Shown here: piece after piece, positions 50,318-58,652 of the stretch
Numbering within the stretch: position 1 is the first letter of the stretch
Layout: each line of letters starts with the position of its first letter
DNA from: Streptomyces seoulensis
GTDB taxonomy: Bacteria; Actinomycetota; Actinomycetes; Streptomycetales; Streptomycetaceae
DNA: 64,000 nt
Reading direction: 5' to 3'
Assembly (NCBI RefSeq): GCF_004328625.1
Contig: NZ_CP032229.1
Location: forward strand, 5,766,001 to 5,830,000
Made by a program: the position numbers and the translations under genes
The notes under the pieces: generated by a model
The model's database searches: none
What the model saw: only the letters and a program-made list of their open reading frames with translations
Told to the model about the DNA's origin: nothing

Positions 50318-50902
50318 ATGCCGCAAGCGAGCAGCTCGTACCATCACGGCGATCTGCGCGCGGCCTGCCTGCGTGCCGCGCGGGAGTTGCTGGAGGAGGA
50401 CGGCAGTGCCGGGCTGTCGCTGCGCGCGGTGGCGCGGCGGGCGGGCGTGTCGGCCACGGCCCCTTACCGGCACTACGCGGACCGCGACGCGCTGGTCTCC
50501 GCGGTGGCGGCCGAGGGGTACCGCGAGCTCGCCGAGCACCTGGCCGCCGCCCACCCCGACCCCCGGACGCCGGACGAGCTCGCGTCGGTCGCCGTCGCGT
50601 ACGTGCGGTTCGCGCTGGACCGGCCCGCGATGTTCCGGGTGATGTTCGCCGAGCCGTGCGACCCGGACAGCGAGGAGCGGGTCGCGGCGACCGCCGCCAT
50701 CTCCGGATACGTCCGCGGGATCGTGCAGGGCGCCTTCCCCGGCGTCGACCCGGACGCGCTGGCGACCGCGGTGTGGGCGCTCGTCCACGGCCTGGCCTTC
50801 CTGCACCTGGACGGCAAGCTCCACTCCTCGACGCCGGAGGTGGTGGACGCCCAGGTCCGCGCGGCCGTACAGGCGCTGTTCAGCGTGGCGGCGACGCGGT
50901 AG
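50318..50902 (+). CDS. TetR-family transcriptional regulator
   Basis: Repressor of 194 residues. The helix-turn-helix is LSLRAVARRAGVSATAPYRHYADRDALVSAVA; the C-terminal ligand domain (YVRFALDRPAMFRVMFAEP, ALVHGLAFLHLDGKL) is of the TetR_C_13-like type. It lies between an ene-reductase and a quinone reductase gene, each with the same paired 17-base sites, so it probably represses both and itself. An electrophile or quinone is a likely ligand, given the targets; this is inference. Confidence 0.93.
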   Translation: MPQASSSYHHGDLRAACLRAARELLEEDGSAGLSLRAVARRAGVSATAPYRHYADRDALVSAVAAEGYRELAEHLAAAHPDPRTPDELASVAVAYVRFALDRPAMFRVMFAEPCDPDSEERVAATAAISGYVRGIVQGAFPGVDPDALATAVWALVHGLAFLHLDGKLHSSTPEVVDAQVRAAVQALFSVAATR

Positions 50903-50914
50903 GACGCGGGGTCA

Positions 50915-50960
50915 TGTTGACAGTGCACACACTCACTCCCTAATGTGTGTGCTGTAAACA
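50915..50960. promoter_or_regulatory. Paired TetR-type operators upstream of quinone reductase
   Basis: TGTTGACAGTGCACACA at 50915-50931, and on the minus strand TGTTTACAGCACACACA at 50960-50944. The 29-base offset equals that of the pair at 50256-50301. The pair lies 40 bases before the quinone reductase start. Confidence 0.7.
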
Positions 50961-50999
50961 TGCGGGCCTGGCAGTCCGCCGTCCCAGGATCGGAGCGTC

Positions 51000-51959
51000 A
51001 TGAAGGCGGTGTCGATCAAGGAGCCCGGCGGTCCCGAGGTCCTGGAGTGGGTGGACGTCGAGGACCCGGTGCCCGCAGCCGGCGAGGTCGTCGTCGACGT
51101 CGTCGCGAGCGCCCTCAACCGCGCTGACGTCATGAAGCGTTACGGCCTCTACCCTCTCCAGCCCGGCACCTCGCCGTACCCCGGTTTCGAGGTCTCGGGC
51201 CGGATCGGCGCGCTCGGTGAGGGGGTTACCGGCTGGCAGGTCGGCGACGAGGTGTGCGCGCTGCTCACGGGCGGCGGTTACGCGCAGAAGGTCGCCGTCC
51301 CGGCCGGTCAACTGCTCCCCGTACCCGAGGGGATCGGCCTGGTCGAGGCGGCCGCGCTGCCCGAGGCGGTGGCGACCGTCTGGCCCGACATCGTCATGAC
51401 CGCCCACCTCAAGAGGGGCGAGACCCTCCTCGTGCACGGTGGCGCGGGCGGTGTCGGCACCTTCGCCGTCCAGATCGCCAAGGCGCTGGGCGCCCGGGTC
51501 GTCACCACGGTCGGCGGCCTCGAAAAGGCCGTTCGCGCAAGGGAGTTGGGCGCAGACGTCACGATCGACCACCGCACCGAGGACTTCACCGAGCACGGCC
51601 CCTACGACGTGATCCTGGACGTCGTCGGCGGCAGCTATCTCGAACGCAACGTCCGCTCCCTCGCCCCCGACGGGCGCCTGGTGCTCATCGGCCTCCAGGA
51701 CGGTCTGGAGGCCAACCTCAACCTGGCCGAACTGGTCTTCAAGCGCCTGTCCGTGCACGGCACGACCCTGCGCACGCGGTCCAAGGAGCAGAAGGCCGAG
51801 ATCGTCGCCCAGGTGCGGGACGAGGTCTGGCCGATGATCGAGAGCGGTGCCGTGGGACTCGTCATCGACCAGCGCCTGCCCATGTCCCAGGCCGCCGAGG
51901 CCCACCGCCTGATGGAGGCCGGCGGCCACGTCGGCAAGATCCTGCTGGTCGACGAGTAG
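51000..51959 (+). CDS. NADPH:quinone oxidoreductase (zinc-free MDR family)
   Basis: Medium-chain reductase of 319 residues. An N-terminal GroES-like domain (SALNRADVMKRYGLYPLQPG, YPGFEVSGRI) is followed by a Rossmann domain with the NADPH motif HGGAGGVGTFAVQIAK. The zinc-binding residues of alcohol dehydrogenases are missing, as in PIG3/crotonase-type quinone reductases. GGAGCGTC precedes the ATG. The upstream operators suggest control by the adjacent TetR protein. It likely detoxifies quinones or other electrophiles. Confidence 0.93.
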   Translation: MKAVSIKEPGGPEVLEWVDVEDPVPAAGEVVVDVVASALNRADVMKRYGLYPLQPGTSPYPGFEVSGRIGALGEGVTGWQVGDEVCALLTGGGYAQKVAVPAGQLLPVPEGIGLVEAAALPEAVATVWPDIVMTAHLKRGETLLVHGGAGGVGTFAVQIAKALGARVVTTVGGLEKAVRARELGADVTIDHRTEDFTEHGPYDVILDVVGGSYLERNVRSLAPDGRLVLIGLQDGLEANLNLAELVFKRLSVHGTTLRTRSKEQKAEIVAQVRDEVWPMIESGAVGLVIDQRLPMSQAAEAHRLMEAGGHVGKILLVDE

Positions 51960-52219
51960 CGCGCCATGGGCGCCCTACGGCGGCATCGCCCGGCGGACGG
52001 CGGGTCGTGGGGGGCGCCCCGAGGCGGTTCGTCAAGGCCGGCGGACTGGTGCTGCGTCAGTCAACGTTCGCCCCGACACAGCTCCGGGGAACCGGTCTGA
52101 CCCACCCGTTGCCGGAGTTGTCGGCGGTGGCTGCCAACCTGGCGCCGACGACTCCGCTCGCAGTGATCAACTGGGGTCTCGATGCCTGATGAACGATCCG
52201 GGTCCGTACTGTCCTCGAT
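51960..52219. other. Intergenic stretch, no gene recognised
   Basis: This stretch, between the quinone reductase stop and the IS481 fragment, has an ordinary GC content and no convincing gene. A short plus-strand frame ending at 52189 (LAAN-type residues, INWGLDA at its end) could be a fragment of another element, but I do not recognise it. Confidence 0.3.
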
Positions 52220-52393
52220 CAGGCGGTCCTGCAGTCCGGCTTCGCCGTGCGTGTCGTACCGGTTCTTCCACTTGGACAGGCAGGCGCGGGAGACACCGGC
52301 CTCAGCGCCGACGTCCGCGATCGGGCGGGTGCGGCAACGCTCCACGAGCCTTCGGCGTCCCTCGATGTTCCAGGGGGCGTTCGCATGCGTCAT
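52220..52393 (-). mobile_element. 5' fragment of IS481-family transposase gene
   Basis: Reading from the ATG at 52393, MTHANAPWNIEGRRRLVERC and the helix-turn-helix AGVSRACLSKWKNRYDTHGEAGL match the N-terminus of IS481-family transposases. Similarity stops after about 58 residues; the DDE catalytic domain is missing. No terminal inverted repeats were identified. The ATG overlaps the stop codon of the exporter gene (ATGA). It is dead debris, but it marks past insertion next to the exporter. Confidence 0.7.
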
Positions 52394-53568
52394 CGGAGCA
52401 CCTCGGTGCCCCGGCCGGCTGTGATGGCTGTGAGGAGGGGGAACGCGATGAGCAGCGCCACGGCGACGAGGAGTCCGCTCGCCCAGAGCGGCCCGAGGGC
52501 CCCGGCTTCGGTGCTGAGGGTGGCGGCGGCGATGACGGGGCCGATGGCAGCGCCCACGTTGAGTGCCGCAGTCGCGTACGAGCCTGCCATGGTGGGGGCT
52601 GCCACGGCCTCGTAGAGGACCCGCGTGATCAACGTGCTGCCCAGCGCGAACGACAGCGCACCCTGAACGAACACGAGGATGAACAGGGTGACCGGCTCGT
52701 CGGCCAGCACCGCCAGGGCCGGCCAGCCGATGAGCAGCAACGGACCGCCAACCGCGATGACCGGACCGGGACGCCGGTCGGCGAGCCGTCCGGCGACGGT
52801 GACGCCGACGAAGGAACCAGCGCCGAACAGCACCAGCGCGACAGGGATCCACAACTCGTCCAGCCCGGCGCTGTCGGTCACCACGGGTGCGAGGAAGGTG
52901 AGGCTTCCGAACGTTGCCGCGTTCACCAGCGCACCGAGCAGCATGACCAGGATCAATGGCGGCCTGGTGAGCTGGGCAAGTTCCGCTCGCAAGACCGGCC
53001 TGCCGGTCGCCTCGCCCTCATCGGGTCCTGCCGGGATCCCCTTCAGGATGCCGAGCGCTGCGGGCAGGCAGAGAGCGGCTACGGCCCAGAACGTGGCCCG
53101 CCAGCCGAGCAGCGTGCCGAGCACCGCCCCTCCGGGGACACCGGCGATCGTGGCCACCGTGGTGCCCGACAGCAGTACGGCCAGCGCGCGTCCCTTCTTG
53201 TCAGGCGGGACCAGCGTGGCCGCAGCCGTCAGAGCGACGGCGAGAAATCCTGCGTTTGCGAGCGCGGCGACGACTCGAGTGGCGAACAGGAGGGGGAAGC
53301 TCGTGGTGACGGCGCCCACGGCGTGGGCTGCCGCGAAGACGAGCACGAACCCGAGAAGGCCGACGCGCCTGGGCCAATTGCGGGTAAGCGCGGCCACAAG
53401 AGGGGCGCCGACGACCATGCCGATCGCGAACGCCGAGGTGAGGAAGCCCGCCGTCCCGACCGTAACGTAAAGATCTGAGGCGATGTCCGGCAAGAGGCCG
53501 GCGAGCATGAACTCCGAGGTCCCCATGGCGAAGACCGCCATGGCAAGCAGATACAGGGGAAGAGGCAT
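52390..53568 (-). CDS. cmx: Cmx/CmrA-family chloramphenicol efflux MFS transporter
   Basis: Twelve-helix exporter of 392 residues. MPLPLYLLAMAVFAMGTSEFMLAGLLPDIASDL, the AFAIGMVVGAPLVAALTRNWPRR loop, RVVAALANAGFLAVALTAAA and SFALGSTLITRVLYEAVAAPTMAGSYATAALNVGAAIGP closely match chloramphenicol exporters of Streptomyces and corynebacteria as I recall them. The ATG at 53568 has CGGAG upstream. A hairpin lies just before it (53594-53611). The GC content looks somewhat lower than in neighbouring genes, and the gene is flanked by IS481 and IS110 remnants, so acquisition by transfer is plausible. Drug range is predicted, not shown. Confidence 0.85.
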   Translation of the reverse strand: MPLPLYLLAMAVFAMGTSEFMLAGLLPDIASDLYVTVGTAGFLTSAFAIGMVVGAPLVAALTRNWPRRVGLLGFVLVFAAAHAVGAVTTSFPLLFATRVVAALANAGFLAVALTAAATLVPPDKKGRALAVLLSGTTVATIAGVPGGAVLGTLLGWRATFWAVAALCLPAALGILKGIPAGPDEGEATGRPVLRAELAQLTRPPLILVMLLGALVNAATFGSLTFLAPVVTDSAGLDELWIPVALVLFGAGSFVGVTVAGRLADRRPGPVIAVGGPLLLIGWPALAVLADEPVTLFILVFVQGALSFALGSTLITRVLYEAVAAPTMAGSYATAALNVGAAIGPVIAAATLSTEAGALGPLWASGLLVAVALLIAFPLLTAITAGRGTEVLR

Positions 53569-53593
53569 CGAGTCGCTCCGAGGTGAGAGAAGC

Positions 53594-53611
53594 ACGAGAA
53601 GGTCATCTCGT
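53594..53611 (-). promoter_or_regulatory. Leader hairpin of the exporter gene
   Basis: ACGAGA-6 nt-TCTCGT lies 26-43 bases before the exporter ATG, upstream of its ribosome site. A plus-one-frame ATG at 53606 begins inside it. Chloramphenicol-resistance genes are often controlled by leader attenuation, so this is a possible attenuator; I do not see a complete short leader peptide with its own stop. Confidence 0.3.
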
Positions 53612-53959
53612 CACCGCGGCCAGCCCCATGCGCTCACTCGTCACACCGCGAGAGCGGCGCGACGACATGGCTACGAGCTCAGTGGTTCAGGGGGCTGACG
53701 GCGTGACCGAAAGCCCCCACCGTGTCTGACTCAGGACTCGACATGGTCGGCACGCTACCCGACCGATGCCCGTCGAAGCATCCTGGTTTCCCGGGCATCG
53801 GCCTGTGTCACCAACGTCATGTCCCGCAACAACTAGGTTGCTGGTGGTGTCGGCTGGAGAGGGGGATGCGGTGGGAGTGTGATGATGTTCGGCTACCACC
53901 TCGCTCTCCAGGTTCACGATGCCGATGAGAAGTTCCCGTTCCGTCGTGGAAGCGGAGGA
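53612..53959. other. Intergenic stretch before the IS110 remnant
   Basis: About 350 bases with lower GC than the chromosome average and no intact gene. Part of it may be the degraded C-terminal end of the IS110 transposase, but I cannot recognise it. Confidence 0.3.
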
Positions 53960-54610
53960 TTTGCCGCTTGGCTCAGCAGGGCGGTTTGGGGTTCGAAAGG
54001 GTTGTGGCGCTTGCCCTGGGCGATCTTCCTGTCGTAGTAGGCGCGGTGGCTTCGGCGCCGGGGAGCAGCACTGTCTGCTCAGCCAGCGGGGTAACTGTGT
54101 TCTCGACCGGGCGCTCGGCCATCTGCGGTGCCTTGGGCCGCAGCAGCGTGACCAGCCGGCGGCGGCCTGCCTTGCGGATCTGTGCCGGTGACTCGAACCG
54201 CTCCAGCTGGGCCAGGACATCCGTCTTCGAGGTCGACCAAGCGCGGGGTGTGAGGCATCGCGCGGCCTGCGTCGGCGATGATGAAGGCGTCTCGCGTCCG
54301 TCTTGGCCTCGCCTGGGCAGAGGTGGGCGACCCGTCCCATCGTCAGGCCCAACAGATGGGCGACGGGGCAGCCCAACTCCCGGGCGACGGCGGGCGGCAG
54401 GGCTCCGGTCGAAGCCGGCTGGTCGATCACGACCAGGACCGTTCTGTGCCTGGTCCTGCGTATCGCGAACAGCTCGTGGAGCTTGGGCTCGGTATCGGGC
54501 AGGCGCCCGTCGAACGCCTTCTCCCTCGCCGGGGTGACGGCGGTGGCGTGGTGTCAATCGTTGCCGACGTCCAGGTCGAGATGGGAGGGGCGAGCGGTGC
54601 TCAACCAGGT
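53960..54610 (-). mobile_element. Degenerate IS110-family transposase remnant
   Basis: Pieces of an IS110 transposase lie on the minus strand in at least three frames: an N-terminal LDLDVGND (near 54570), then MIDQPASTGALPPAVARELG and VAHLCPGEAKTDAR from 54430 downstream, then QLERFESPAQIRKAGRRRLV and LRPKAPQMAERPVE near 54100-54200. Several frameshifts separate them, and the C-terminal catalytic Ser region is not recognisable, so it is inactive. No clear ends were found, as is usual for IS110. Confidence 0.75.
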
Positions 54611-54632
54611 GATCCGTCGCCGAACAGCCGCC

Positions 54633-54681
54633 GGATTGGTGTGAGATGCGTCTTCCTCCGATCTGAGGAAGTCACCAATCC
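54633..54681. other. Long two-armed hairpin upstream of oxidoreductase gene
   Basis: Outer arms GGATTGGTG (54633-54641) and CACCAATCC (54673-54681) enclose a second dyad CTTCCTC (54652-54658) / GAGGAAG (54665-54671) with a 6-base loop. The structure ends 29 bases before the start of the sulfite-oxidase-like gene and lies at the edge of the IS110 remnant. It could be a terminator protecting the gene from the element, a leader control structure or an IS end. Confidence 0.5.
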
Positions 54682-54710
54682 GGGTCCCCACCCGGCCCCG
54701 GATTCCCCCC

Positions 54711-56300
54711 GTGAGCGAGGAACAGAGCGACCCAAGGACATCACCGGGGCCGGTGCGGACGGTGCTGGGTGCGCTGAGCGGTCTGCTGGCCGGGTTCGCC
54801 GCGCTGGCGGTGGCCGAGCTGGTGGCGGCGGGGGTGCGGCCGCAGGCCAGCCCGGTCGTCGTGGTCGGCGGGGCCTCCATCGACCAGACCCCGGCGGCGG
54901 TCAAGGACTGGGCGATCCGTCACTTCGGCACCGACGACAAGCTGGTGCTCCAGCTCGGCATCCTCGTCGTGCTCGCACTCCTCGCCCTGGGCCTGGGCGC
55001 GCTGGCGGTTCGCCGCCGGGTCCTCGGTGCGGCCGGTGTCCTGCTGTTCGGCGCCATCGGCGCGACGGCCGCTTTCACCCGCCCCGACTCGCGGGGCTTC
55101 ACGGACGCGTTGCCGTCGCTCGTCGGGGCCGTCGCCGGTGCGCTCCTCCTGTACTTCCTGGCCGGACGCCTCATCACCCCCGTACCGGCCGCCGGCAGCG
55201 AGCCCGGCACCTGGGACCGCCGGGGCTTCGTCATCGCGGCCACCTCCGCCGCCGCGGCGTCCGCCGTCGCGGGCGGGGTCGGCCGGACGCTGAGCGGCAA
55301 CCGGGCGGGAGACGCCGTCGCCTCCCGCAAGCGGGTCGTCCTGCCCAGCCCCGGCTCGCCCGCGCGGCCGACACCGAAGCGAGCCGCCCTGCGGGTCGAC
55401 GGCGTCAGCTCCTACGTCACGCCCAACAAGAACTTCTACCGCGTCGACACCGCCCTGGTGGTCCCCAAGGTGGACGCCACCGCCTGGCAACTCCGCGTCC
55501 ACGGCAAGGGCGTGCGCCGCCCGGCCACCTTCACCTTCGACGACCTGCTGCGCCGGCGACTGATCGAGCGCACCATCACCCTGACCTGCGTGTCCAACGA
55601 GGTCGGCGGCCCCTACGTCGGCAACGCCCGCTGGACCGGCGTCCGTCTGGCCGACCTGCTCGCCGAATGCGGGGTCAAAGCTCCGTCCAAGGGCGGGCCG
55701 GCCGACCAGCTGGTGGCCCGCTCGGTGGACGGCATGACCATCGGCACCCCCGTCGAGGACATCATGGACGGCCGCGACGCCATGCTCGTCGTCGGCATGA
55801 ACGGCGAACCGCTGCCCTTCGAGCACGGCTTCCCGGTCCGCATGCTCGTCCCCGGCCTCTACGGCTACGTCTCCGCCTGCAAGTGGATCCAGGACATCGA
55901 ACTCACCACGTTCGACTCCTACGACCCGTACTGGGTGAAGCGCGGCTGGGCCAGGAAGGCACCGATCAAGACCCAGTCCCGGATCGACACGCCCAAGCCG
56001 TTCGCCCGGCCCAAGTCCGGGACCGTGATGGTGGCCGGGGTCGCCTGGGCCCAGCACCGGGGCATCGACAAGGTCGAGGTCCGGGTGGACGACGGCCCCT
56101 GGCAGGAGGCCCACCTCGCCGCCGAGGACACCCGTGACACCTGGCGCCAGTGGTCCTACCCCTGGCAGGCGACCAAGGGCTCCCACACCCTCACCGTGCG
56201 CGCCACCGACCGCACCGGAAGCGTGCAGACGGAGAAGCGCGCGCGGACCATCCCCGACGGCGCCAGTGGCTGGCACTCCGTCGTCGTGACCGCGGAGTGA
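54711..56300 (+). CDS. Membrane-bound molybdopterin-dependent oxidoreductase (sulfite-oxidase-like)
   Basis: Protein of 529 residues. Four N-terminal membrane helices (about 15-160) are followed by WDRRGFVIAATSAAAASAVAGG, a twin-Arg-like segment that carries the catalytic part outside. The Mo-cofactor domain has the ligand Cys293 in TLTCVSNEVGG, GNARWTGVRLADLL and FEHGFPVRMLVPGLYGY. A dimerisation-like C-terminal domain follows (about 430-529). It should oxidise a small substrate such as sulfite or reduce oxidised sulfur compounds, with electrons passing to the membrane. The GTG start at 54711 opens a likely transcription unit with the fasciclin lipoprotein gene 80 bases downstream. Confidence 0.9.
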   Translation: MSEEQSDPRTSPGPVRTVLGALSGLLAGFAALAVAELVAAGVRPQASPVVVVGGASIDQTPAAVKDWAIRHFGTDDKLVLQLGILVVLALLALGLGALAVRRRVLGAAGVLLFGAIGATAAFTRPDSRGFTDALPSLVGAVAGALLLYFLAGRLITPVPAAGSEPGTWDRRGFVIAATSAAAASAVAGGVGRTLSGNRAGDAVASRKRVVLPSPGSPARPTPKRAALRVDGVSSYVTPNKNFYRVDTALVVPKVDATAWQLRVHGKGVRRPATFTFDDLLRRRLIERTITLTCVSNEVGGPYVGNARWTGVRLADLLAECGVKAPSKGGPADQLVARSVDGMTIGTPVEDIMDGRDAMLVVGMNGEPLPFEHGFPVRMLVPGLYGYVSACKWIQDIELTTFDSYDPYWVKRGWARKAPIKTQSRIDTPKPFARPKSGTVMVAGVAWAQHRGIDKVEVRVDDGPWQEAHLAAEDTRDTWRQWSYPWQATKGSHTLTVRATDRTGSVQTEKRARTIPDGASGWHSVVVTAE

Positions 56301-56380
56301 GCCCGGACCGGCTCCCCGCCCCCTGACCAATTCCCCTCACCCCGCAGCCCGTTGCTGCCTTTCCTCACAGGAGAAAACCA

Positions 56381-57022
56381 ATGAACGCTCGCATCCGCCG
56401 CACCACCGGTCTCCTCTCGGCCGCCGTCATGCTGCCCCTGGCGCTCAGCGCCTGCTCCGGCAGCGACAGCGACTCGGCGAAGTCCGACTCCAAGGCGTCG
56501 GCGTCCGCGTCGGCCCCGGAGAGCAGCGCGGGCATGAGCAGCATGGACCAGCCGTTCGGCCCGGCGTGTTCCTCGGTGCCGAAGAACGGCGCGGGTTCCT
56601 TCGACGGCATGTCCAAGGACCCGGTGGCCACCGCCGCCTCCAACAACCCGGCCCTGTCCACGCTGGTCGCGGCCGTGAAGAAGGCCGGTCTGGTCGACAC
56701 GCTCAACAACGCCCAGAACATCACGGTGTTCGCGCCGACCAACGACGCCTTCAACAAGATCCCGAAGGCCACCCTGGACAAGGTCCTCGCCGACAAGGCC
56801 CAGCTCACCAAGATCCTGACCTACCACGTCGTCGGCAAGAAGCTGGCGCCGAAGGACCTGGAGAACGGCTCCTTCGACACCCTGGAGAAGTCGAAGGTCA
56901 TGACGTCGGGCATGGGCGAGTCGTACACCGTGAACGACTCCTCGAAGGTCGTCTGCGGCAACGTCAAAACCTCCAACGCCAACGTGTACATCGTCGACAC
57001 CGTCCTGATGCCCAAGAGCTGA
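56381..57022 (+). CDS. Fasciclin (FAS1) domain lipoprotein
   Basis: Secreted lipoprotein of 213 residues. The signal peptide ends in a lipobox LSAC with Cys25, followed by a Ser/Lys/Asp-rich linker (to about 60). One FAS1 domain follows (about 70-212), with NITVFAPTNDAFNKIP and ILTYHVVGKKL. Such proteins mediate adhesion or surface interactions. The layout resembles mycobacterial MPT83, whose gene is controlled by SigK; here a SigK/RskA pair lies just downstream on the other strand. An AGGAGA ribosome site precedes the ATG, and a strong terminator follows. Confidence 0.93.
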   Translation: MNARIRRTTGLLSAAVMLPLALSACSGSDSDSAKSDSKASASASAPESSAGMSSMDQPFGPACSSVPKNGAGSFDGMSKDPVATAASNNPALSTLVAAVKKAGLVDTLNNAQNITVFAPTNDAFNKIPKATLDKVLADKAQLTKILTYHVVGKKLAPKDLENGSFDTLEKSKVMTSGMGESYTVNDSSKVVCGNVKTSNANVYIVDTVLMPKS

Positions 57023-57039
57023 ACCGGACGGACCATGCT

Positions 57040-57069
57040 CCCGCCCAGGCCGCCGACGGCCTGGGCGGG
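57040..57069. terminator. Strong rho-independent-type terminator
   Basis: CCCGCCCAGGCCG-CCGA-CGGCCTGGGCGGG is a perfect 13-bp stem with a 4-base loop, 17 bases after the fasciclin stop. TCTCC follows instead of a T-run. Confidence 0.85.
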
Positions 57070-57102
57070 TCTCCGCCGTACCGAGTCCGACAGGGGGCCC
57101 TA

Positions 57103-57255
57103 TTGACCACGACCGATGAGAACGGCCCGGGGAGCGCGCGCGACGACGTACTGCGCCGGATCGCCGTGACCCGCCAAGTCCGCGCCGGACGCGGCCTGTT
57201 CGGCAGGCTCTCGCAGTGCCGTACCGCCCGGCACGACAGCGTGCCTCAGAACTGA
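57103..57255 (+). CDS. Possible small protein, 50 residues
   Basis: A short frame from TTG 57103 with an AGGGGG site 7 bases upstream; it ends 10 bases into the convergent rskA gene. The sequence is basic (VLRRIAVTRQVRAGRG) and has no recognised family. It may be real or chance; codon use is compatible with coding. Confidence 0.25.
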   Translation: MTTTDENGPGSARDDVLRRIAVTRQVRAGRGLFGRLSQCRTARHDSVPQN

Positions 57256-57974
57256 ACCACCGCCAGCGGAACGGCCGTCGGCTGCTTCGACCCTCCCGCA
57301 GGCTCCACCGTGATCCCGACGGCCGTCGCCCGGCCCAGGGAGCCCAGCAGCACCCGGCCCTGCCGGCCGCCCTCGCCGGAGAGCAGGCCGCCGGAGCGGA
57401 ACGTGGTGCCGTTGTCGGCGTACCAGAGCTGGTAGACCTTCCCCTCGCCGAGTGCGGGCAGCCCGGAGGCGACGAAGGCCGCCTTCTGTTCCTGCCGGGA
57501 CATGACCACGCTCGCCCGGCCGCCGTTGCTCAGCTCGCCGGTACGGACGGTGGCGTCCGGGGCGGTGACCACGTCGGCGAGCGAGGCGGTGCGCCGCTCC
57601 TGCTGCTGCGCCGTACGCCGGGCGTCCCGCGCCTCCTCGTGCTGCCACCAGGCGACCGAGCCGCCCGCGACGGCGGCCGCGAGACAGGCGGCGAGCGCCC
57701 AGGGCAGCAGCCGCTGGGCCCGGCCCGGCCGGCCGGGCGGTGTCTCCTGCCGGATGTCCCGGATGCCGGCCAGCACGCGGGCGCGCGCCGCGTCATCCGG
57801 GGGCAGCGAGCCGGCCTCGGCGAGCCCGACGACTGCCTCCATGAGCTGGGCGGCCTCTTCCCGGCAGGCCGCGCAGGCCGCGAGGTGGTTCTCGAATGCG
57901 GCGCGTTCGTCCGGGGGCAGGGCGTCGAGCACGTACGCGCCGACCGCCTCGTGATCGTTGGGAGCCGTGTTCAT
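57246..57974 (-). CDS. rskA: Anti-sigma-K factor, RskA family
   Basis: Membrane anti-sigma factor of 242 residues. The N-terminal zinc-type anti-sigma domain contains HEAVGAYVLDALPPDERAAFENHLAACAAC with the HxxxCxxC core. One membrane helix follows (LLPWALAACLAAAVAGGSVAWW, about 92-113), then the extracytoplasmic RskA domain (about 150-242; KVYQLWYADNG). It should hold the sigma factor inactive until proteolysis. Its ATG overlaps the sigma gene stop (ATGA), so the two are translationally coupled. Confidence 0.93.
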   Translation of the reverse strand: MNTAPNDHEAVGAYVLDALPPDERAAFENHLAACAACREEAAQLMEAVVGLAEAGSLPPDDAARARVLAGIRDIRQETPPGRPGRAQRLLPWALAACLAAAVAGGSVAWWQHEEARDARRTAQQQERRTASLADVVTAPDATVRTGELSNGGRASVVMSRQEQKAAFVASGLPALGEGKVYQLWYADNGTTFRSGGLLSGEGGRQGRVLLGSLGRATAVGITVEPAGGSKQPTAVPLAVVQF

Positions 57975-58540
57975 CCGCCGGCCTCCAGACACTCCCGCAG
58001 CCGGTGCAGTCCGGTGCGCATCCGCGTCTTCACCGTGCCGGGCGGCTTGCTCAGGGCGTGGGCGACCTCGTCGTACGTCAGGCCCTCGTAGTACGCCAGC
58101 ACCAGCGGCACCCGCAGGTCGCGGCCGAGCGCGGCCAGGCAGCGGTAGAGCCTGCGCCGCTCGTCGCGGTCCTGCACCAGCTCGGCCACCATGTCGAACG
58201 GGCGCTCGCTGCTGCCCTCGGCCACCCGGCGGTCCCGGTCGGACGCCGCCTGCGCCGAGCGGACCCGGTCGACCGCGCGGTGGTGCGCCAGGGCGAACAC
58301 CCAGGCCTTGGCCGAGGCGCGCTCGGGACGGAAACGGGCCGCCGTACGCCACACCTCCAGCATCACCTCCTGCGCGACCTCCTCCGCCTGCGAGGCGTCG
58401 CGCACCACGCGCAGGGCCAGGCCGCGCACGGAGCCGGACAGGCTGTCGTACAGCAGGGTGAACGCCTCCTCGCTGCCGCGCGCGGTCGCCGTCAGCCAGC
58501 CGTCGAGCCGGCGGTCGTCGGCGGACCTGTCCCTGGGCAT
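57971..58540 (-). CDS. sigK: ECF RNA polymerase sigma factor, SigK family
   Basis: Sigma-70 family factor of 189 residues. Region 2 reads EEAFTLLYDSLSGSVRGLALRVVRDASQAEEVAQEVMLEVWRTA and region 4 RVPLVLAYYEGLTYDEVAHALSKPPGTVKTRMRTGLHRLRE. GGGAGGAATC precedes the ATG. It is co-transcribed with the RskA gene. By analogy with mycobacteria, the neighbouring fasciclin and oxidoreductase genes are plausible targets, but no shared promoter was found by eye. Confidence 0.94.
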   Translation of the reverse strand: MPRDRSADDRRLDGWLTATARGSEEAFTLLYDSLSGSVRGLALRVVRDASQAEEVAQEVMLEVWRTAARFRPERASAKAWVFALAHHRAVDRVRSAQAASDRDRRVAEGSSERPFDMVAELVQDRDERRRLYRCLAALGRDLRVPLVLAYYEGLTYDEVAHALSKPPGTVKTRMRTGLHRLRECLEAGG

Positions 58541-58652
58541 CCGCGTGATTCCTCCCGTCGCCCTCGTGGTCCTTCCTGCCCAGCCTGGGTGCGCGGTGCC
58601 GTCCTCGCGCCCGCTGGACGCCCGCCTGCCGGGAAGTCCGTCCGTTCGGGTG

